A stretch of DNA of 64,000 bases from Manis javanica (GCF_040802235.1 NC_133172.1:32073738-32137737), one strand, 5' to 3'; positions 1 to 11,000 are shown, counted from the first letter of the stretch. A program made the numbers and translations. The notes: generated from the letters alone by a model not told the origin.

Positions 1-659
1 GCCTTTAAAACTCTTTCCTTGTCCTTGATCCTTGCCATTTTAATTATTATGTGTCTTGGTGTTGTCCTCCTTGGATCCTTTCTGTTGGGGGTTCTGTATA
101 ATTCCATGGTCTGTTCGATTATTTCCTCCCCCAGTTTGGGGAAGTTTTCAGCAATTATTTCTTCAAAGACCCTTTCTATCCCTTTTCCTCTTTCTTCCTC
201 TTCTGGTATCCCTATAATACGAATGTTTTTCCTTTTGTATTGGTCACATATTTCTCTTAGTGTTGTTTCATTCCTGGAGATCCTTTTATCTCTCTCTATG
301 TCAGCTTCTATACGTTCCTGTTCTCTGGCTTCTATTCCTTCAATGGCCTCTTGCATCTTATCCATTCTGCTTATAAATCCTTCCAGGGATTGTTTCACTT
401 CTGTGATCTCTTTCCTGACATCTGTGATCTCCTTCCGGACTTCATCCCACTGCTCTTGCATTTTTCTCTGCATCTCATCCCACTGCTCTTGCATTTTTCT
501 CTGCATCTCATCCCATTGCTCTTGCATTTTTTTCTGCATCTCTGTCAGCATGTTCATGATTTTTATTTTGAATTCTTTTTCAGGAGGACTAGTTAGGTCT
601 GTCTCCTTCTCAGGTGTTGTCTCTGTGATCTTTGTCTGCCTGTAGTTTTGCCTTTTCAT
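1..659 (-). CDS. LINE-1 ORF1 protein, N-terminal part, cut by window edge
   Basis: This reads from an ATG at 659 on the minus strand, without a stop, for about 219 codons to base 1. It encodes the nucleic-acid-binding chaperone ORF1p, which packages L1 RNA into ribonucleoprotein particles. A charged N-terminal tail (about residues 1-38) is followed by a Glu/Lys-rich coiled coil with 11-residue repeats. Then comes the start of the RRM domain with the family signature RKNIRIIGIPE (about residues 144-154). The C-terminal domain is beyond the window. No frameshift or stop is present, unlike the older LINE relics elsewhere in the window. The + strand open frame over the same bases is only its antisense shadow. 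Confidence 0.9.
   Translation of the reverse strand, partial: MKRQNYRQTKITETTPEKETDLTSPPEKEFKIKIMNMLTEMQKKMQEQWDEMQRKMQEQWDEMQRKMQEQWDEVRKEITDVRKEITEVKQSLEGFISRMDKMQEAIEGIEAREQERIEADIERDKRISRNETTLREICDQYKRKNIRIIGIPEEEERGKGIERVFEEIIAENFPKLGEEIIEQTMELYRTPNRKDPRRTTPRHIIIKMARIKDKERVLK
446..544 (-). repeat. Three 33-bp tandem copies in the L1 ORF1 coiled coil
   Basis: Copies lie at 446-478, 479-511 and 512-544. The first two are identical and the third differs at a few bases. Each encodes eleven residues of the type MQEQWDEMQRK, a hendecad that keeps coiled-coil register. A neighbouring 21-bp tandem pair at about 398-439 duplicates a heptad (V/D-R-K-E-I-T type). Both are length-neutral for the reading frame. 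Confidence 0.9.
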
Positions 660-1014
660 GGTGATAGAGATAGTCTGCAGAGCTGGTACAAGTGACCGCT
701 GGAAGAGCTTCCCTTCTTGTTGGTTTGTAGCCTTTTCCTGGGAGAATAGCGACCTCTAGTGGCTTGTGCTGGGCAGCTGTGCGCAGACAGGGCTTCTGCT
801 TCCTGCCCAGTTGCTTTGGGGTTTATCTCCACTGTTGCTGTGGGCTTGGCCTGGCTGGGGCTGTTCCTCCAAAATGGTGGAGCCCCGTTAGAGGGGGAGC
901 AGCCAGGAGACTATTTATCTCCGTAAGGGGCCTCTGTGCTCCCTGCTGCCCAGGGGGTTAGAGTGCCCAGAGATCCCCAGATTCCCTGCTTCTGGTCTAA
1001 GTGACCTGTCCTGC

Positions 1015-2030
1015 CCCTTTAAGATTTCCAAAAAGCACTCTCCAAACCAAAACAACAACAGCAACAATGAGAGAGGGAACAGAAAGGAAAAAAAAAAGAA
1101 AAAACACGCGATTTTTTTTTTTTTTTCCCTCAGGTGCCAGTCCCAGGCACCCGCGCACTGGTCCTGCTGCCCTGTCTCCCTAGCACCAGGGTCCCTGTCC
1201 TTTCAAGGCTTCCAAAAAGCACCCACCCACCGGTCCCGCAGGGAAGGAACGCTCAATATTCTTTGTCCTCAGGCACTGGTCCCACGCACCCGCTCACCAG
1301 TCCTGCCGCCCTGCCTCCCTAGCACCGGGGTCCCTGTCCCTTCAAGGCTTCCAAAAAGCACTTGGCAAAAAGAGAGAAAAAAAAGGGGAAAAACGCGCGA
1401 TTTCTTCCGTCCTCAGGTGCTGGTCTCAGGCACCCACCCACCGGTCCCACAGGGAAAAATGCGGGATATTCTTTGTCCTCAGGTGCCGGTCCCAGGCACC
1501 CGCTCACCAGTCCCGCCGCCCTGCCTCCCTAGCACCGGGGTCCCTGTCCCTTTTAGGCTTCCAAAAAGCACTCGCAGAAAAGAGAAAAAAAAAAAGGGGA
1601 AAAACGCGCGATTTCCTCTGTCCTCAAGTGCCGGTCTCAGGCACCCGCCCACCGGTCCCGCAGGGAAAAACGGGGGATATTCTTTGCCCTCAGGCGCCGG
1701 TCCCAGCCACCCGCTCACCAGTCCCGCCACCGTGCCTCCCTAGCACTGGGGTCCCCGTCCCTTCAAGGCTTCCAAAAAGCGCTTGCCATAAAGAGAAAAA
1801 AAAAAAAAAGGGGAAAAACGCGCGACCTCCTCCGTCCTCAGGCACCGGTCTCAGGCACCCGCCCCCAGGTCTCGCAGGGAGAAACGCGGGATATTCTTTG
1901 TCCTCCGGCGCTGTTCCCAGGCACCTCCTCACCGGTCCCGCCACCCTGCCTCCCCAGCAACGGGGGCCCGTCCCTCTAAGGCTTCCAAAAAGTGCTCGCC
2001 AAAAAAAAAAAAACTGCTCCGGTTTCTCTC
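1015..2030 (-). repeat. Tandem monomers of about 210 bp in the L1 5' UTR
   Basis: The marker string CTTCCAAAAAGC recurs near 1026, 1208, 1348, 1559, 1767 and 1981, giving spacings of about 180, 140, 211, 208 and 214 bases. Each unit also carries an A-rich stretch, a CGCG core, two GGTSCCAGGCACCCGC-like blocks and a CCTGCCTCCCTAGCAC block. This arrangement resembles the promoter monomers of mouse L1 5' UTRs. The units are CpG-rich and are the likely L1 promoter. Confidence 0.85.
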
Positions 2031-2239
2031 CACCCGCCGGGAGCCGGGGGGAGGGGCGCTCGGGTCCCGCCGGGCTGGGGCTTGTATCTTACCCCCTTCA
2101 CAAGGCGCTGGGTTCTTGCAGGTGTGGATGTGGTCTGGATGTTGTCCTGTGTCCTGTGGTCTCTATTTTAGGAAGATTTTTCTTTGTTATATTTTCATAG
2201 CTCTATGTGTTTTTGGGAGGAGATTTCCACTGCTCTACT

Positions 2240-2268
2240 CACGCCGCCATCTTGGCTCCCGCCCGCTG
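2240..2268 (-). promoter_or_regulatory. L1 5' terminus with YY1-type motif
   Basis: On the minus strand the element begins with a G-rich tract followed by CCAAGATGGCGGC (complement 2243-2255). This is the YY1 core that, in human L1, lies about 10-20 bases inside the element and positions transcription initiation. It marks the 5' end of the insertion to within a few bases. Confidence 0.7.
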
Positions 2269-3239
2269 CAAACTATTTTTGTACCTAAATCACTCATGAG
2301 GTATCTTCAAGAATGAGGCTTTGCACTACCACTCAGAATGGTTATAAGGTGGATTATTATATCATGCATGTGTGTTTTAAAATCCAATTTAAGAAAACAA
2401 CTTTCACCTGTAGGCAAGATGGGCTACTCCACTGGAAGACTGAAGGTAAAGGGAAAAGTCACACAGGAAGGGCTTGTGGAGAGAGAGGAGTGTCAGGTGG
2501 CCAGGCTGCTCAGGCGGGAGGCCGAGGGGACGCTGGGCAGTTGGGCTGTACTGCCGACAAAGTGAGGAGCAGTTGCACAGGGGCAGGGCAGTGGCTCTAT
2601 CTTGCCATAGTTTAAAGCCAACTCATTCTAAAAGTTTGTCTCCCATCTCCTCCCTCTGCTCTCTTCCTGCTCCTGAGGCAGCCACTTCCAACTTTTGGTG
2701 TTATGTTTGCAGACGTGGAGTGTTTACCTCCATGTCTCTAAATAATATCCCTCTAATGCCATTTCTTGATTTTTAGTTCTTGGTATTTTGTACTGACTTC
2801 CCACCACCCCTGAACTCTTTCTGTGCCCAGCTTCCCAATAGAGTTATATTGAATTTTGTTTAGTGAAACATTTAGCATTTACCTTCTTAAGACTGCGTAG
2901 ATGCTTTTTTCAAGATGTATAATTCCTTTTTCTGTACACATTTTTTGTTTATCCTGGAGTTTTTGTTCTTAGTTTTCCATATACTTATTCACCCTAAACT
3001 CTGCCAGTTTTCTAAGCCTCTCCAAATGCTCAAGCACATCTCCGAGGCATCTCTCCCGGAGCCTGAGTAGCTGTGCCCAGTCACCCCAGTCCCTCCACCT
3101 CCACCTGGAGGCCCCTTTCACTCAGCTCGTGTGCAGTGCCTGTTTTCTCTATGCCTTGTTCCCTCCTTTTGATAAACTCCCTCATTCGTGCACATTCCCC
3201 AGGCACTTCCCAGGAAAGTATGCCTAGGCAATAAACATC

Positions 3240-3850
3240 TGAAATGCCTGTTCTTTTAGGCTCAATTGATAATTTGGCTGGATATAGAAATGTGGCTTGT
3301 AAAACATTTTTCCTCCAGAATTGAAATCATTGCTTCAGCACTCCCAGTGTTGTGAGAAAGGCTAGTTGTAGCCTTTTCTTTTCCTCTTGCAACGTTGACA
3401 ATCTTCTCTGATTCCCGGTGTTCTGAAATTTCACTGTTACGGAAACTAAGTGGGTCTGTTTTATCTGTTGTCCTGGGTGTTTGATGGTATGAGCCCTTTC
3501 AATTGGTGCCGCATGTCCTAATACTGGGAAATCTTCCTGAATTCTTATTTCCCTCCTTTCTGTTTTCTCAGGCTCTCCACAGTTATTCAGATGCTGGTCT
3601 CCTGGACTGATCCTCTTGTTTTCTTATCTTTTCTCTATTTTCCATCTCTGACTTTTTATTCAACTTTATCCTCCAGCCCTTCTCTGTTGGGTTTTTCATT
3701 TCTGCTATCGGGTTTTTTCATGTCTGAGTTTGTTGTCCTCAGATCTTCCTTGTTAAAAAATTGTATCCTTTTTGGTTTCAGGGTTACAATATCTTTTTGA
3801 ATCTCTGAAGATACTAATGATAGTTAAGTTTTTGCTTCCACAGTCTCTGA
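3240..3850 (-). repeat. Old interspersed repeat, family not named
   Basis: The stretch has the pyrimidine-rich texture and recurring phrases (for example GGTGTTCTGAAATTTCAC near 3417 and CTCCTGGACTGATCCTCTTG near 3600) that I associate with a widely dispersed old mammalian repeat. It is diverged, has no open frame, and I cannot assign the family or orientation with certainty. Confidence 0.4.
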
Positions 3851-4659
3851 ATTTTTTCTCATTTTTGCTGTTGTGGACTGTTTTTTGGGGTTAGAGGCTT
3901 TCCTCAGATTCGTGATGTTTTTGCTTGCCTGCACATGTGTAAGAATGGGGCCTAACAAGCTGGTGGGATCCTCTGTGGCTCAGTACAGTAGGCAGCTGTG
4001 CTTCCCCACAGGCCTGATGGCAGTGAGAGGATCTTCAGGACTTGACTGGTGGGGATACTCATCCTGGAGGTGGAGACCTGGCTGCCAACATCCTAGGAGC
4101 TGAGGAAGAGGGTTGGCTTAGGGGGTGGGTATGTCTCAGCTTCTCAAATAAATTTGCCTTTTAAATTTCTTGTCCTGCAGCTGGGCTTGGTGTGGCCCAG
4201 TCAACACCACTCTATTTCAGCTTTCCCAGAGAAAAACACTGCATAGTGCTTGGATGAGGTGAGGCAGTTACCCAATGGTGTGGTGGTGGATAGGGGTGGA
4301 GGAGAGATTGGCACTCTTAACTGCTTAGATTTTCAACTACCTACTGTAATTTATCTCTACCCTGCTTCCTGAGCTACCTGCTGCTTTCAATTTGACTCCT
4401 TGGAGCTTACCCAGTATAACTCGGGTTGATTCTTAGTTTTCCCAGCTGCCAGTTTTAAGTCAGTTTCTTGTGTCTCCTAGTTCAGTACCCCTGACCTACC
4501 TGCTTCCCACCTTCCAAATTTGTGTTGCTGTTACTTCCTTGCTCATTTTCTCCATTTTTATGGACCTTAAAAAAAATCCCTTCATTGCTGTCTTCTTGGG
4601 TTTAAGGAGGCAGCATGAGTAGATACTGAATTCCATCCACCATCTTTTGGTCAGTCCCC

Positions 4660-4770
4660 ACCCCCCAACCCAGTTTTATTGAGACATAATTGACATACAG
4701 AACTGTCTAAGTGTAATGTGTACAGCACAATGATTTAATCTGGCCATTTTCTAATATAAAATTGGATTGT
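4660..4770 (-). repeat. Old LINE-1 3'-end fragment
   Basis: TTTTATTGAGACATAATTGA and the following bases match the common old-L1 3' region in reverse orientation. It is a short, diverged relic. Confidence 0.55.
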
Positions 4771-5239
4771 CAGGGAGAACAGTACAGAAAGAAAATAATC
4801 CCAAGCCTTGAATATGAGTTATGTCAGGGAATGGCATGAAAGGAGAGGACAGGAGATTTCTAATTCTTCATAAATTTGGGTTTTTCATTTTCTACTGTGA
4901 AGTACACATCCCCTGTCTTATTAAAAATCATTAGCTGCCTAGCCCATCCACAGGTACTGAGCAGTCCTGGAGGAAGTGAGGGAAAAGAAGGAAGCTCCTT
5001 TCTCCTTAGGAGTAAGCAACAAAGGCCATCTGGCTGGGAAGGCTAACACTGTTCCACATAGTGATGAGTGAAGTTGTTCTAGACTGAAATGACAAGTATC
5101 AACCTCTGTAAACTGGAGTGCCATCCTGCTTGGCTGGAGTTCCCATTGCCTGCTAAACAGAAGGGTTGAGTTTGCTGAAATAAATAAACCATAGCTTCTG
5201 TTGTAGTGATTTATTTTAGGTTTTTAAATCTCCGTGCAC

Positions 5240-5965
5240 AAGTGAAACAAGGTCTCTGAACTGTTGTCTACCACAGAAATTCACTTAGGCAACAAATGCG
5301 AATGGTTCTCTAGCAGCAGACACTGGCCTTCCCATAGTGGACACTGCCCCTGGGGTAGTTAACAAGCTCTTGAGCTTTCCAACACACCAATAACTAGAAT
5401 CGCAAACTAGATATGAACATTTCAAGACCTGTTCACCTGGGCAGAGACATTTGTGGATAAAAAGAGTTCCTGTGGCCAGGATTCTCACCTGGCTGTGGTT
5501 GACTAGCTCACTGCACACCTGTGAGCAATACATGGCTGTTGAATCTATAAAAAGAGCTCCGCCCAATGCTCTGGGTGCCACACGGTGGCACAGCTGCAAG
5601 GCTGCAGGAGAGCAGAGCAGAGGCTGGAGTGGTGGCAGTGTTGAGGACAGAGGCCCAGAGGACGGCTGTGTGGGACGACTGTGCAGAGAGGCCCAGAGGA
5701 TCGCTGTACAAGACAGCTGTGCAGGCAGAGGCCCAGAGGACAGCTGTGCAGACAGAGGGGCCCAGAGGCAGAGACTGGCTTGCTGCATACAGACTTGCTC
5801 TGAGTGAATGGGATTCTAGTGACTGACCTGCCACCTGGAAATAAAGTTGGGTATAACCCTTTCACCCCAAGAAAGTTTTGCTGTCATTTTCTTTGGTCAC
5901 ACTGAATCCATAGCGAACTTGCCTGGGGCTCTAACCCATTGGCAAGACACATTCAACTGTTACAG
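5240..5965 (+). mobile_element. Probable solo LTR of an endogenous retrovirus
   Basis: The order of signals is that of an LTR: a TATA box (TATAAAAAG, 5546-5554) followed by GC-rich sequence, then a polyadenylation signal (AATAAA, 5840-5845) about 295 bases downstream, then a T/G-rich stretch that could be U5. No gag, pol or env sequence or primer-binding site flanks it, so it would be a solo LTR. The TG...CA ends and target duplication could not be fixed, so the borders are approximate. It points toward ADCY7. An unrelated old promoter-like sequence is the alternative. Confidence 0.45.
5651..5768 (+). repeat. Minisatellite of 38-40 bp, about three units
   Basis: AGGCCCAGAGGA recurs at 5651, 5689 and 5729, each time followed by a GCTGT and GTGCAG-rich block, with a partial fourth unit near 5758. 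It sits in the presumed R region of the LTR-like element. Confidence 0.75.
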
Positions 5966-6204
5966 TGTGGATTTGATTGCCTATACAGACTTCAAAACTC
6001 CTAAAATATTTTCTAAGTTTTGCTTTCAAGCACAAAGATCTTTAATCTACTGGTTAATTATTGTTGTTTTATGGTGTGAGGTGGTATCTGAGTTTTTCCT
6101 CAAATGGAAGCCAGTTCAACCAACACTATGCACTTTTCCCTCCTGATGTGCCATCCTTGTTACTAACTAAACTCACCTGGGTTTTTTAATGTTGCCCTTT
6201 GGTA

Positions 6205-6470
6205 GGGTCCTCCCAGGATCAGAATCTCTGGGAGAGCGACTCCAACCGTATATGGAGAGCAGTGCTGTAGAGCCTTGCTACCCACACCGGCCTGAGGACC
6301 AGCAGCATCGGCACCACCAGGGAGCTTGGTAGAAGTTAAAATTCTTAGGAGGCACGCCAGAGCTGCTGAATCAGAAGCTGGAGGTGGGGCCGGGCAGTGT
6401 GTGCCTTCACTAGGCCTCTGGGAGATTCTGATGTTGGCTACAGGCTGAGGGTCACTGAGGACTGAGCGTG
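6205..6470 (+). repeat. MER5A-like hAT DNA transposon relic
   Basis: Diverged blocks match MER5A: a GACCAGCAGCATC-type phrase (6297-6309), CACCAGGGAGCTTGGTAGAA, CTGCTGAATCAGAA and GGTGGGGCC, ending in GGGAGATTCTGATG. It is non-coding and non-autonomous. Confidence 0.7.
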
Positions 6471-7739
6471 CAAAAAGGCATTGGCAGCTGTGATGACCAC
6501 AGCACAGATGGTGGAGCTGTGCTGGCAGTCAGTAGTGAGCACTGATGGAAGAACTGTGTTTTATTCACTTTCTCCAGCTCTGTTTTCTTGTCTGCTGTCA
6601 GGAGAGGTGGTCATAGATTTGCCTAAAGATGACACACACACGATAGGGTGGGAAAGCATGGCATCGCTCCCCATCTTCCACACACTGCGAAGGGCTGAGG
6701 GCTCCCAACACTGCTTGAACAAGTCAGAAGTGAGTGCTGAGAGAAGCCCCACCAGGACCCCACGCCCAGTGCCCCACTTCACTCTCTCCAGGGTTGATAT
6801 TGGCTGGCAGGGCACACCGCCTGGGGCCTGAGACACTCACTGTTCTTGACGCCTTGGGGAAGACTTTCGGGTTCCTTCACTTCCTGGGTTCTGTTGAGGG
6901 GCGGGGCTGCATGGAGTAGGCGGAGCCCAGTGTAGAGATTGGCGTTGATGAGGATTAGGTGTGTCCACATCGGCTGCAGTGATCCCATTCCCAGCGCAGG
7001 GAAGTCCCAGCTGCTCCAACCTTGCCCTGTGAACCCTCAGGGTGCAGCAGTGTTCTCACCAGGAGAGTGGAGCAGCTCTAGCACAGTAGGCCAAGTGCCA
7101 CCATCTGGATGCCCAGAGGCTGCGGGAACCAAGGCGGGGTCGGTATGGACAAGTAAGGCGTAAGGGCGCTTTGGACAAGTGGGAGAGGCTCGTGAGTTAA
7201 ACGCACCCCTGATCTTGATTACCCCTCCACCAGTCTGTTTTGTCCCTCCTCGTGGTGACTCCTAGAGGAGTGCTTTCTTGTTCACGCACCCTCGGAAGCA
7301 GGGCAGATTTTTTGCTGCCAACTCTGGGGCCCGACCCTGCTTGTAGGCAGCAGTGAATGGGGTCATGACGAGGTTACAGCACCTACCATCTGAGGACACC
7401 TACTTAGGCAGGCTTTGTCTTCCTGGTGCCAGTGGAGAAGGGTGCTTGGGGAGCGGCTCCCCACTCTGGACTCCCGTGCACTCCCGAGTTTAAAGCCTGA
7501 GACAGAAGGTTTCGATTTAAACTTCGCTCATCTTGGCAGGAGATCATTAGTCTGCAGTCTATGGATCTTTCTAGAAATGGTCGCTACAAGAGGGGGGTAA
7601 TCTGGAGCATAAACTTCTGAAAGTTTGCTAAAAAGTGTTTCCCTCTGGGAGTGGGGCAGCACCTGGAGCATTCAAACACGTGCGTGGCACTGAGCGAAAA
7701 ACACTTTTCAAAAAGATTTTATTTCCTACTCACGTTCTA
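6471..7739. other. Intergenic DNA upstream of the CpG island
   Basis: No gene is seen. GC content rises toward 7740. I noticed no convincing TATA or conserved exon. This is the proximal upstream region of ADCY7. Confidence 0.6.
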
Positions 7740-8300
7740 GCGGTGCCTGGCCGCTCTCTTCCACACCAACGGGGTAGGCGGGCGGCGGAGATTGGATGTT
7801 TGCGTTTCCATCGTTTCTGGTGAAAATGGATCGCGGCGGTGCGCAGGCGCCTGAATGGGGGCCGGGGCGTCTGGGGCAGCCCCTCGGCCGGCTGCTGGCC
7901 CTGGCGGCCAGCGGGGGGCGCCTGCGGCCTCGCCGCCGCCCCCGCCCGTACAGCGGGATCCCGCCCGTGGCCGGCGCGGCTCTCGGGCGGAGGCTGCAGC
8001 GGCGCCGGAGCGGGGGCGGCGGCGGCAGGTGAGCGCGGGGCGCATGGGACCCCGGCCGGGAGGGGAGCGGCGCGGCGGGTCGGAGCCCGGGATGCGCGCG
8101 CCCGGGGAATCCGCGGGCCCCGCGGTGTAGTGGTGTCTGCGACCTCGCCCCGCGCGGCCGCTCCCCACCGTTGGAGGGGTGGGTGTGGGGCCGGGCGGCC
8201 TCGGCTGGGCCCCTCTCGGCCTGCCTCCAGACCTCGGGTGGAGGCGGGGTGCCGGGCCGTCGAGCACCCAGACCCGCGGAACCGCCCCCGCCCTCCCGTC
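7740..8300 (+). promoter_or_regulatory. ADCY7: CpG-island promoter of ADCY7
   Basis: GC content and CpG density jump sharply between about 7780 and 8300, and CpG is rare on both sides. There is no TATA box. GC boxes are common, and TGCGCAGGCGC at 7840-7850 resembles an NRF1 site with one mismatch. A consensus splice donor (CAG|GTGAGC) follows at 8029, as expected for a 5' exon inside a TATA-less promoter. Assignment to ADCY7 rests on position and strand, since no other gene lies between this island and the coding exons. Confidence 0.75.
7780..8028 (+). other. ADCY7: Probable non-coding first exon of ADCY7 (5' edge uncertain)
   Basis: The 3' edge is set by the donor CAG|GTGAGC at 8029. The 5' edge is a guess because initiation in CpG islands is dispersed. 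Two in-frame ATGs (7796 and 7826, the second with A at -3 and G at +4) open a frame that stays open to the donor. No known ADCY7 isoform that I recall starts here, so I treat the exon as untranslated leader that may carry an upstream ORF. Confidence 0.55.
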
Positions 8301-10889
8301 CACTCTTGCTCTTTCCCCTCGCCAGGTTTGGGGTGGGTCTTCTCAGTTGGCCGCTTCCTCGGGCGCTGTGGGGAGATGCTTCCCAGACTGTAGCCCAACC
8401 CCAGTTTCCGGGGGGCGAGACTGAGACCTGACAGGGACACAAGTCTGTGTGCACTTCGGACCGTCCGATGGAAGGCCTGTTGGCTTGCTGTGGTAGCGAG
8501 GGGCTGGTTCGTCAGGTTTCCGAGACTTGGACAAGGCAGGGGGGCTGCACAATAGTCTGTTTAAAGTAAAATTAGCTCAAGAGTAGGGGAGCAGGAATCC
8601 CTGCCAGTTAAGAGGCTGTGTGGATGGGAGAGTGTGCAAGGCACTGGCCCCTGACTTGGATCTCCTGAGGGGGGAAACCTCAAACCTAAACCTTTCACGT
8701 GAAGGAAATGGGCCAAGGTAGTAGCTGACCCTGGCTGGAGGTGAGATGCAGCAGCCTTTCTCAGTGTGGCTCAGAGTTGTTCTCTCCTGGGTCTCCTCCC
8801 TCAAAGGCCAGGAACTCATGTTCTTCCTGAGTTCCAGAGCCAAAGGTGGAGATGAGAGGTGGAGGGCCATTACTAGAAGCAGAGCCTTTAAGGTCAGGAT
8901 TGCAGCTGTCTCTGGTGGTGGGGCTGTGTCTAGAGTGGTCCCATCTGGTCTGTCTTTGAAGGCTGTTTGCTCTTGGGCCTTTTATGAAGGAGGGCAGGGA
9001 GAGGTGGGAGTCCTCCAATTTTTGAAACCAGGTGGCTTACAGAGCCACTGCACAGCCCGTGTATTGTTTGATCCTGTGAGTTAGGGTGGGAAAGGTCAGC
9101 CCCATTTACAGGTGGGAAAGCTGAGGTCACCAAAGGTCTTGTGGCAAATTTGGCCTGGGGCTGGTACCAGGGCCTGTCCTCCTGGTCTTCCCGCCCTGTC
9201 TGGCATGGTTCTGGTGGAGTCCATTTGAGTATACATTGGGAGCTTGATGCCAACACAACAGGCAGAGTCCCAAGTGGTCAGGTTAAATGCCCCCAAGGGC
9301 AAAACATGTTGCCTGCCCATGCACCTACTACCTCTCCCTTTTCCTGTCCCTACCTCATACCTAGGGATGCTCTTTGCTCTCCTTCCTCTATAGCTGGGCA
9401 CAAAGGGACGGCTGAAGTGGGGAAGTGGCTTATGTGGGCTCTATGGCTAACTCCACCCAGGGTGACCTGCCTCTACCCGGGCAGGAGGCAGAGAGACAAG
9501 TTAGGTGTGGTCCCTGCCCTCCTAAGTCCACTGGCCAGCAGGGGAGAAAAATGGTTGCACCTTGACCCCACACACCTCTGTAGAGAGAGGCTCACCCAGC
9601 CATTCTGTGCGCTGGGCACTGGAGAAGGACAAATGGGGAGGGGTCTTCATTGAGAGTTTGTTGATAGATAGTTTTCTTATTTATTCATGTTTTATGTGTT
9701 AAAATTGTTTACAGTGAGGAAGAAAAGCAAAACTATTTTTTTTGTTCTGGAAAAATCTTTAAGAGCAGCTCTTCTTCTGAAACTTGGAATTGGGTTGCAA
9801 GTGAAGTCAGAGGCTGACATCCCATTTTAACAGTGTCCAGTGGGAAGGTCCCAGGATTTTGAGATATTTCAGCACAAATCAGCCTCAAAACCTAACAAAA
9901 TGGCCTGGAACAGAGACAGAATGACATCCTAATCTGTCTGATGCAGAGCTGTTTGTTGGCTAGGGGTCTGGGGTGTCTGTGGTTCATGGCCATGGCCGGT
10001 GGCTGGAGAGCTCTCTGAGGGGGGCTGGCTGGCGGGTGGATGGGAACCAGGAGAGACAGTGGCCCCTCACGGGAAGGGCACAGTGTTGGTGGCGGCCTCC
10101 AGGCCCTGAGCCACACCCATTTGGGAACCAAAGAGAGTGATTTTCTAAGCTGATGCTGCCTGGCCTGGGCTGGCATTGGGAGTAGGGGCTTCAAGCCCCA
10201 AGGGGAGTGGGCCGCATCCCTGTAGGTCCTCACAAAGAAGCTGTGTTTGGGGGATAAGCCCAGAGGCTCCTCCTCTTTATAATACCATGGGCTGTGTGAC
10301 CCCTGAGTCCTCTCTGCTCTCTGCTGGGAGAACACCTTTCCCATCTCCCAGCCCTCGCTGTTGTTCCTCCCTCCTGTAAACTCCTCCTTCCAGTGCAACC
10401 CTGTCATATGGCTTAGAAAGTACTCAGTCCCCTCTTGGACAGCTGACCTCAGTCCCATTCAGCACTGGTGGTCTGTGGGTCACGGACATGGCCTGGGGGT
10501 CCTTCTGACTTTAGGCTTTGTTTCTGGGGTAGTTGCCTTCCTGTGCTTTTTGGACATGGGTATTTGAGCCTGGACTGTCATTTTAGGTGGGAGGAAAGAA
10601 AGGCAGAAAGAAAGGTACTCCTTCCAAGCCTCCACTGCTCTCTGTCCCTCTGCTTGTATAGAGGGTCTAAATGGGGCCCTGCAGGGTGGGGTGGTGGGCA
10701 CTGGGCCAGGCCCTTGCCAGGTTTGGTTTGCTGGCAGCAGGAGGTGATGCCTTCAGTTAATGACCACCTGCTGAGTGAGGTGGCTGTAGGCAGCTTTCCT
10801 GATGTTTGCAGACAGCCACTGTTTTCAGTTTTGAACAACAAAGGCTATTATTTGCAAGCTGTTATACTTTAAAGACAAGAACAGAGGCT

Positions 10890-11000
10890 CTGGAAAGAAG
10901 CGCCCTGACTTGAGTCTCCCAGCTCCCCATTTCCTAGCTGTGTGACTTTGGGCAAGTGCTTCAACCTCTCTGAGCTTTAGTTTCTTATCTATAAAATGGG
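10890..11000 (+). repeat. MIR SINE
   Basis: The core AGCTGTGTGACTTTGGGCAA, then CTTCAACCTCTCTGAGC and TATAAAATGGGG, is the MIR consensus in forward orientation with little loss. Confidence 0.85.

Larger units (their letters stand above)
1..2268 (-). mobile_element. LINE-1, 5' part (5' UTR and start of ORF1), young
   Basis: Read on the minus strand, this is the 5' end of a LINE-1 retrotransposon: a GC-rich 5' UTR of about 1.6 kb (2268 down to 660) followed by ORF1, which runs off the window edge. The extreme 5' end has the G-rich start and CCAAGATGGC core (complement near 2243-2255) typical of full-length L1 copies. A preserved 5' end plus an uninterrupted ORF1 start suggests recent insertion. 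The 3' part, ORF2, poly-A tail and target-site duplication lie outside the window, so activity cannot be judged. Confidence 0.93.
2269..5239. other. Intergenic DNA, no gene seen
   Basis: No spliced or long open frame with a recognisable product is visible. The stretch is moderately AT-rich, and 2830-3860 and 4660-4770 look repeat-derived (listed separately). The end of the neighbouring upstream gene, expected from human synteny to be TENT4B, was not recognised here. Confidence 0.6.

Noticed and set aside
19-645. A 208-codon open frame on the + strand
   Set aside because: It is the antisense of L1 ORF1. Its Ser/Leu/Ile-rich composition mirrors the coiled-coil codons on the other strand.
1417-2200. 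Several + and minus frames over the L1 5' UTR
   Set aside because: They follow the repeat period of the monomers and are stop-poor only because of GC-rich repeats. None contains a known domain.
7726-8454. Open frames of 188-242 codons on the minus strand across the CpG island
   Set aside because: They overlap in several frames at once, are Arg/Pro/Ala-rich and reflect high GC content. No splice or family evidence supports a minus-strand gene.
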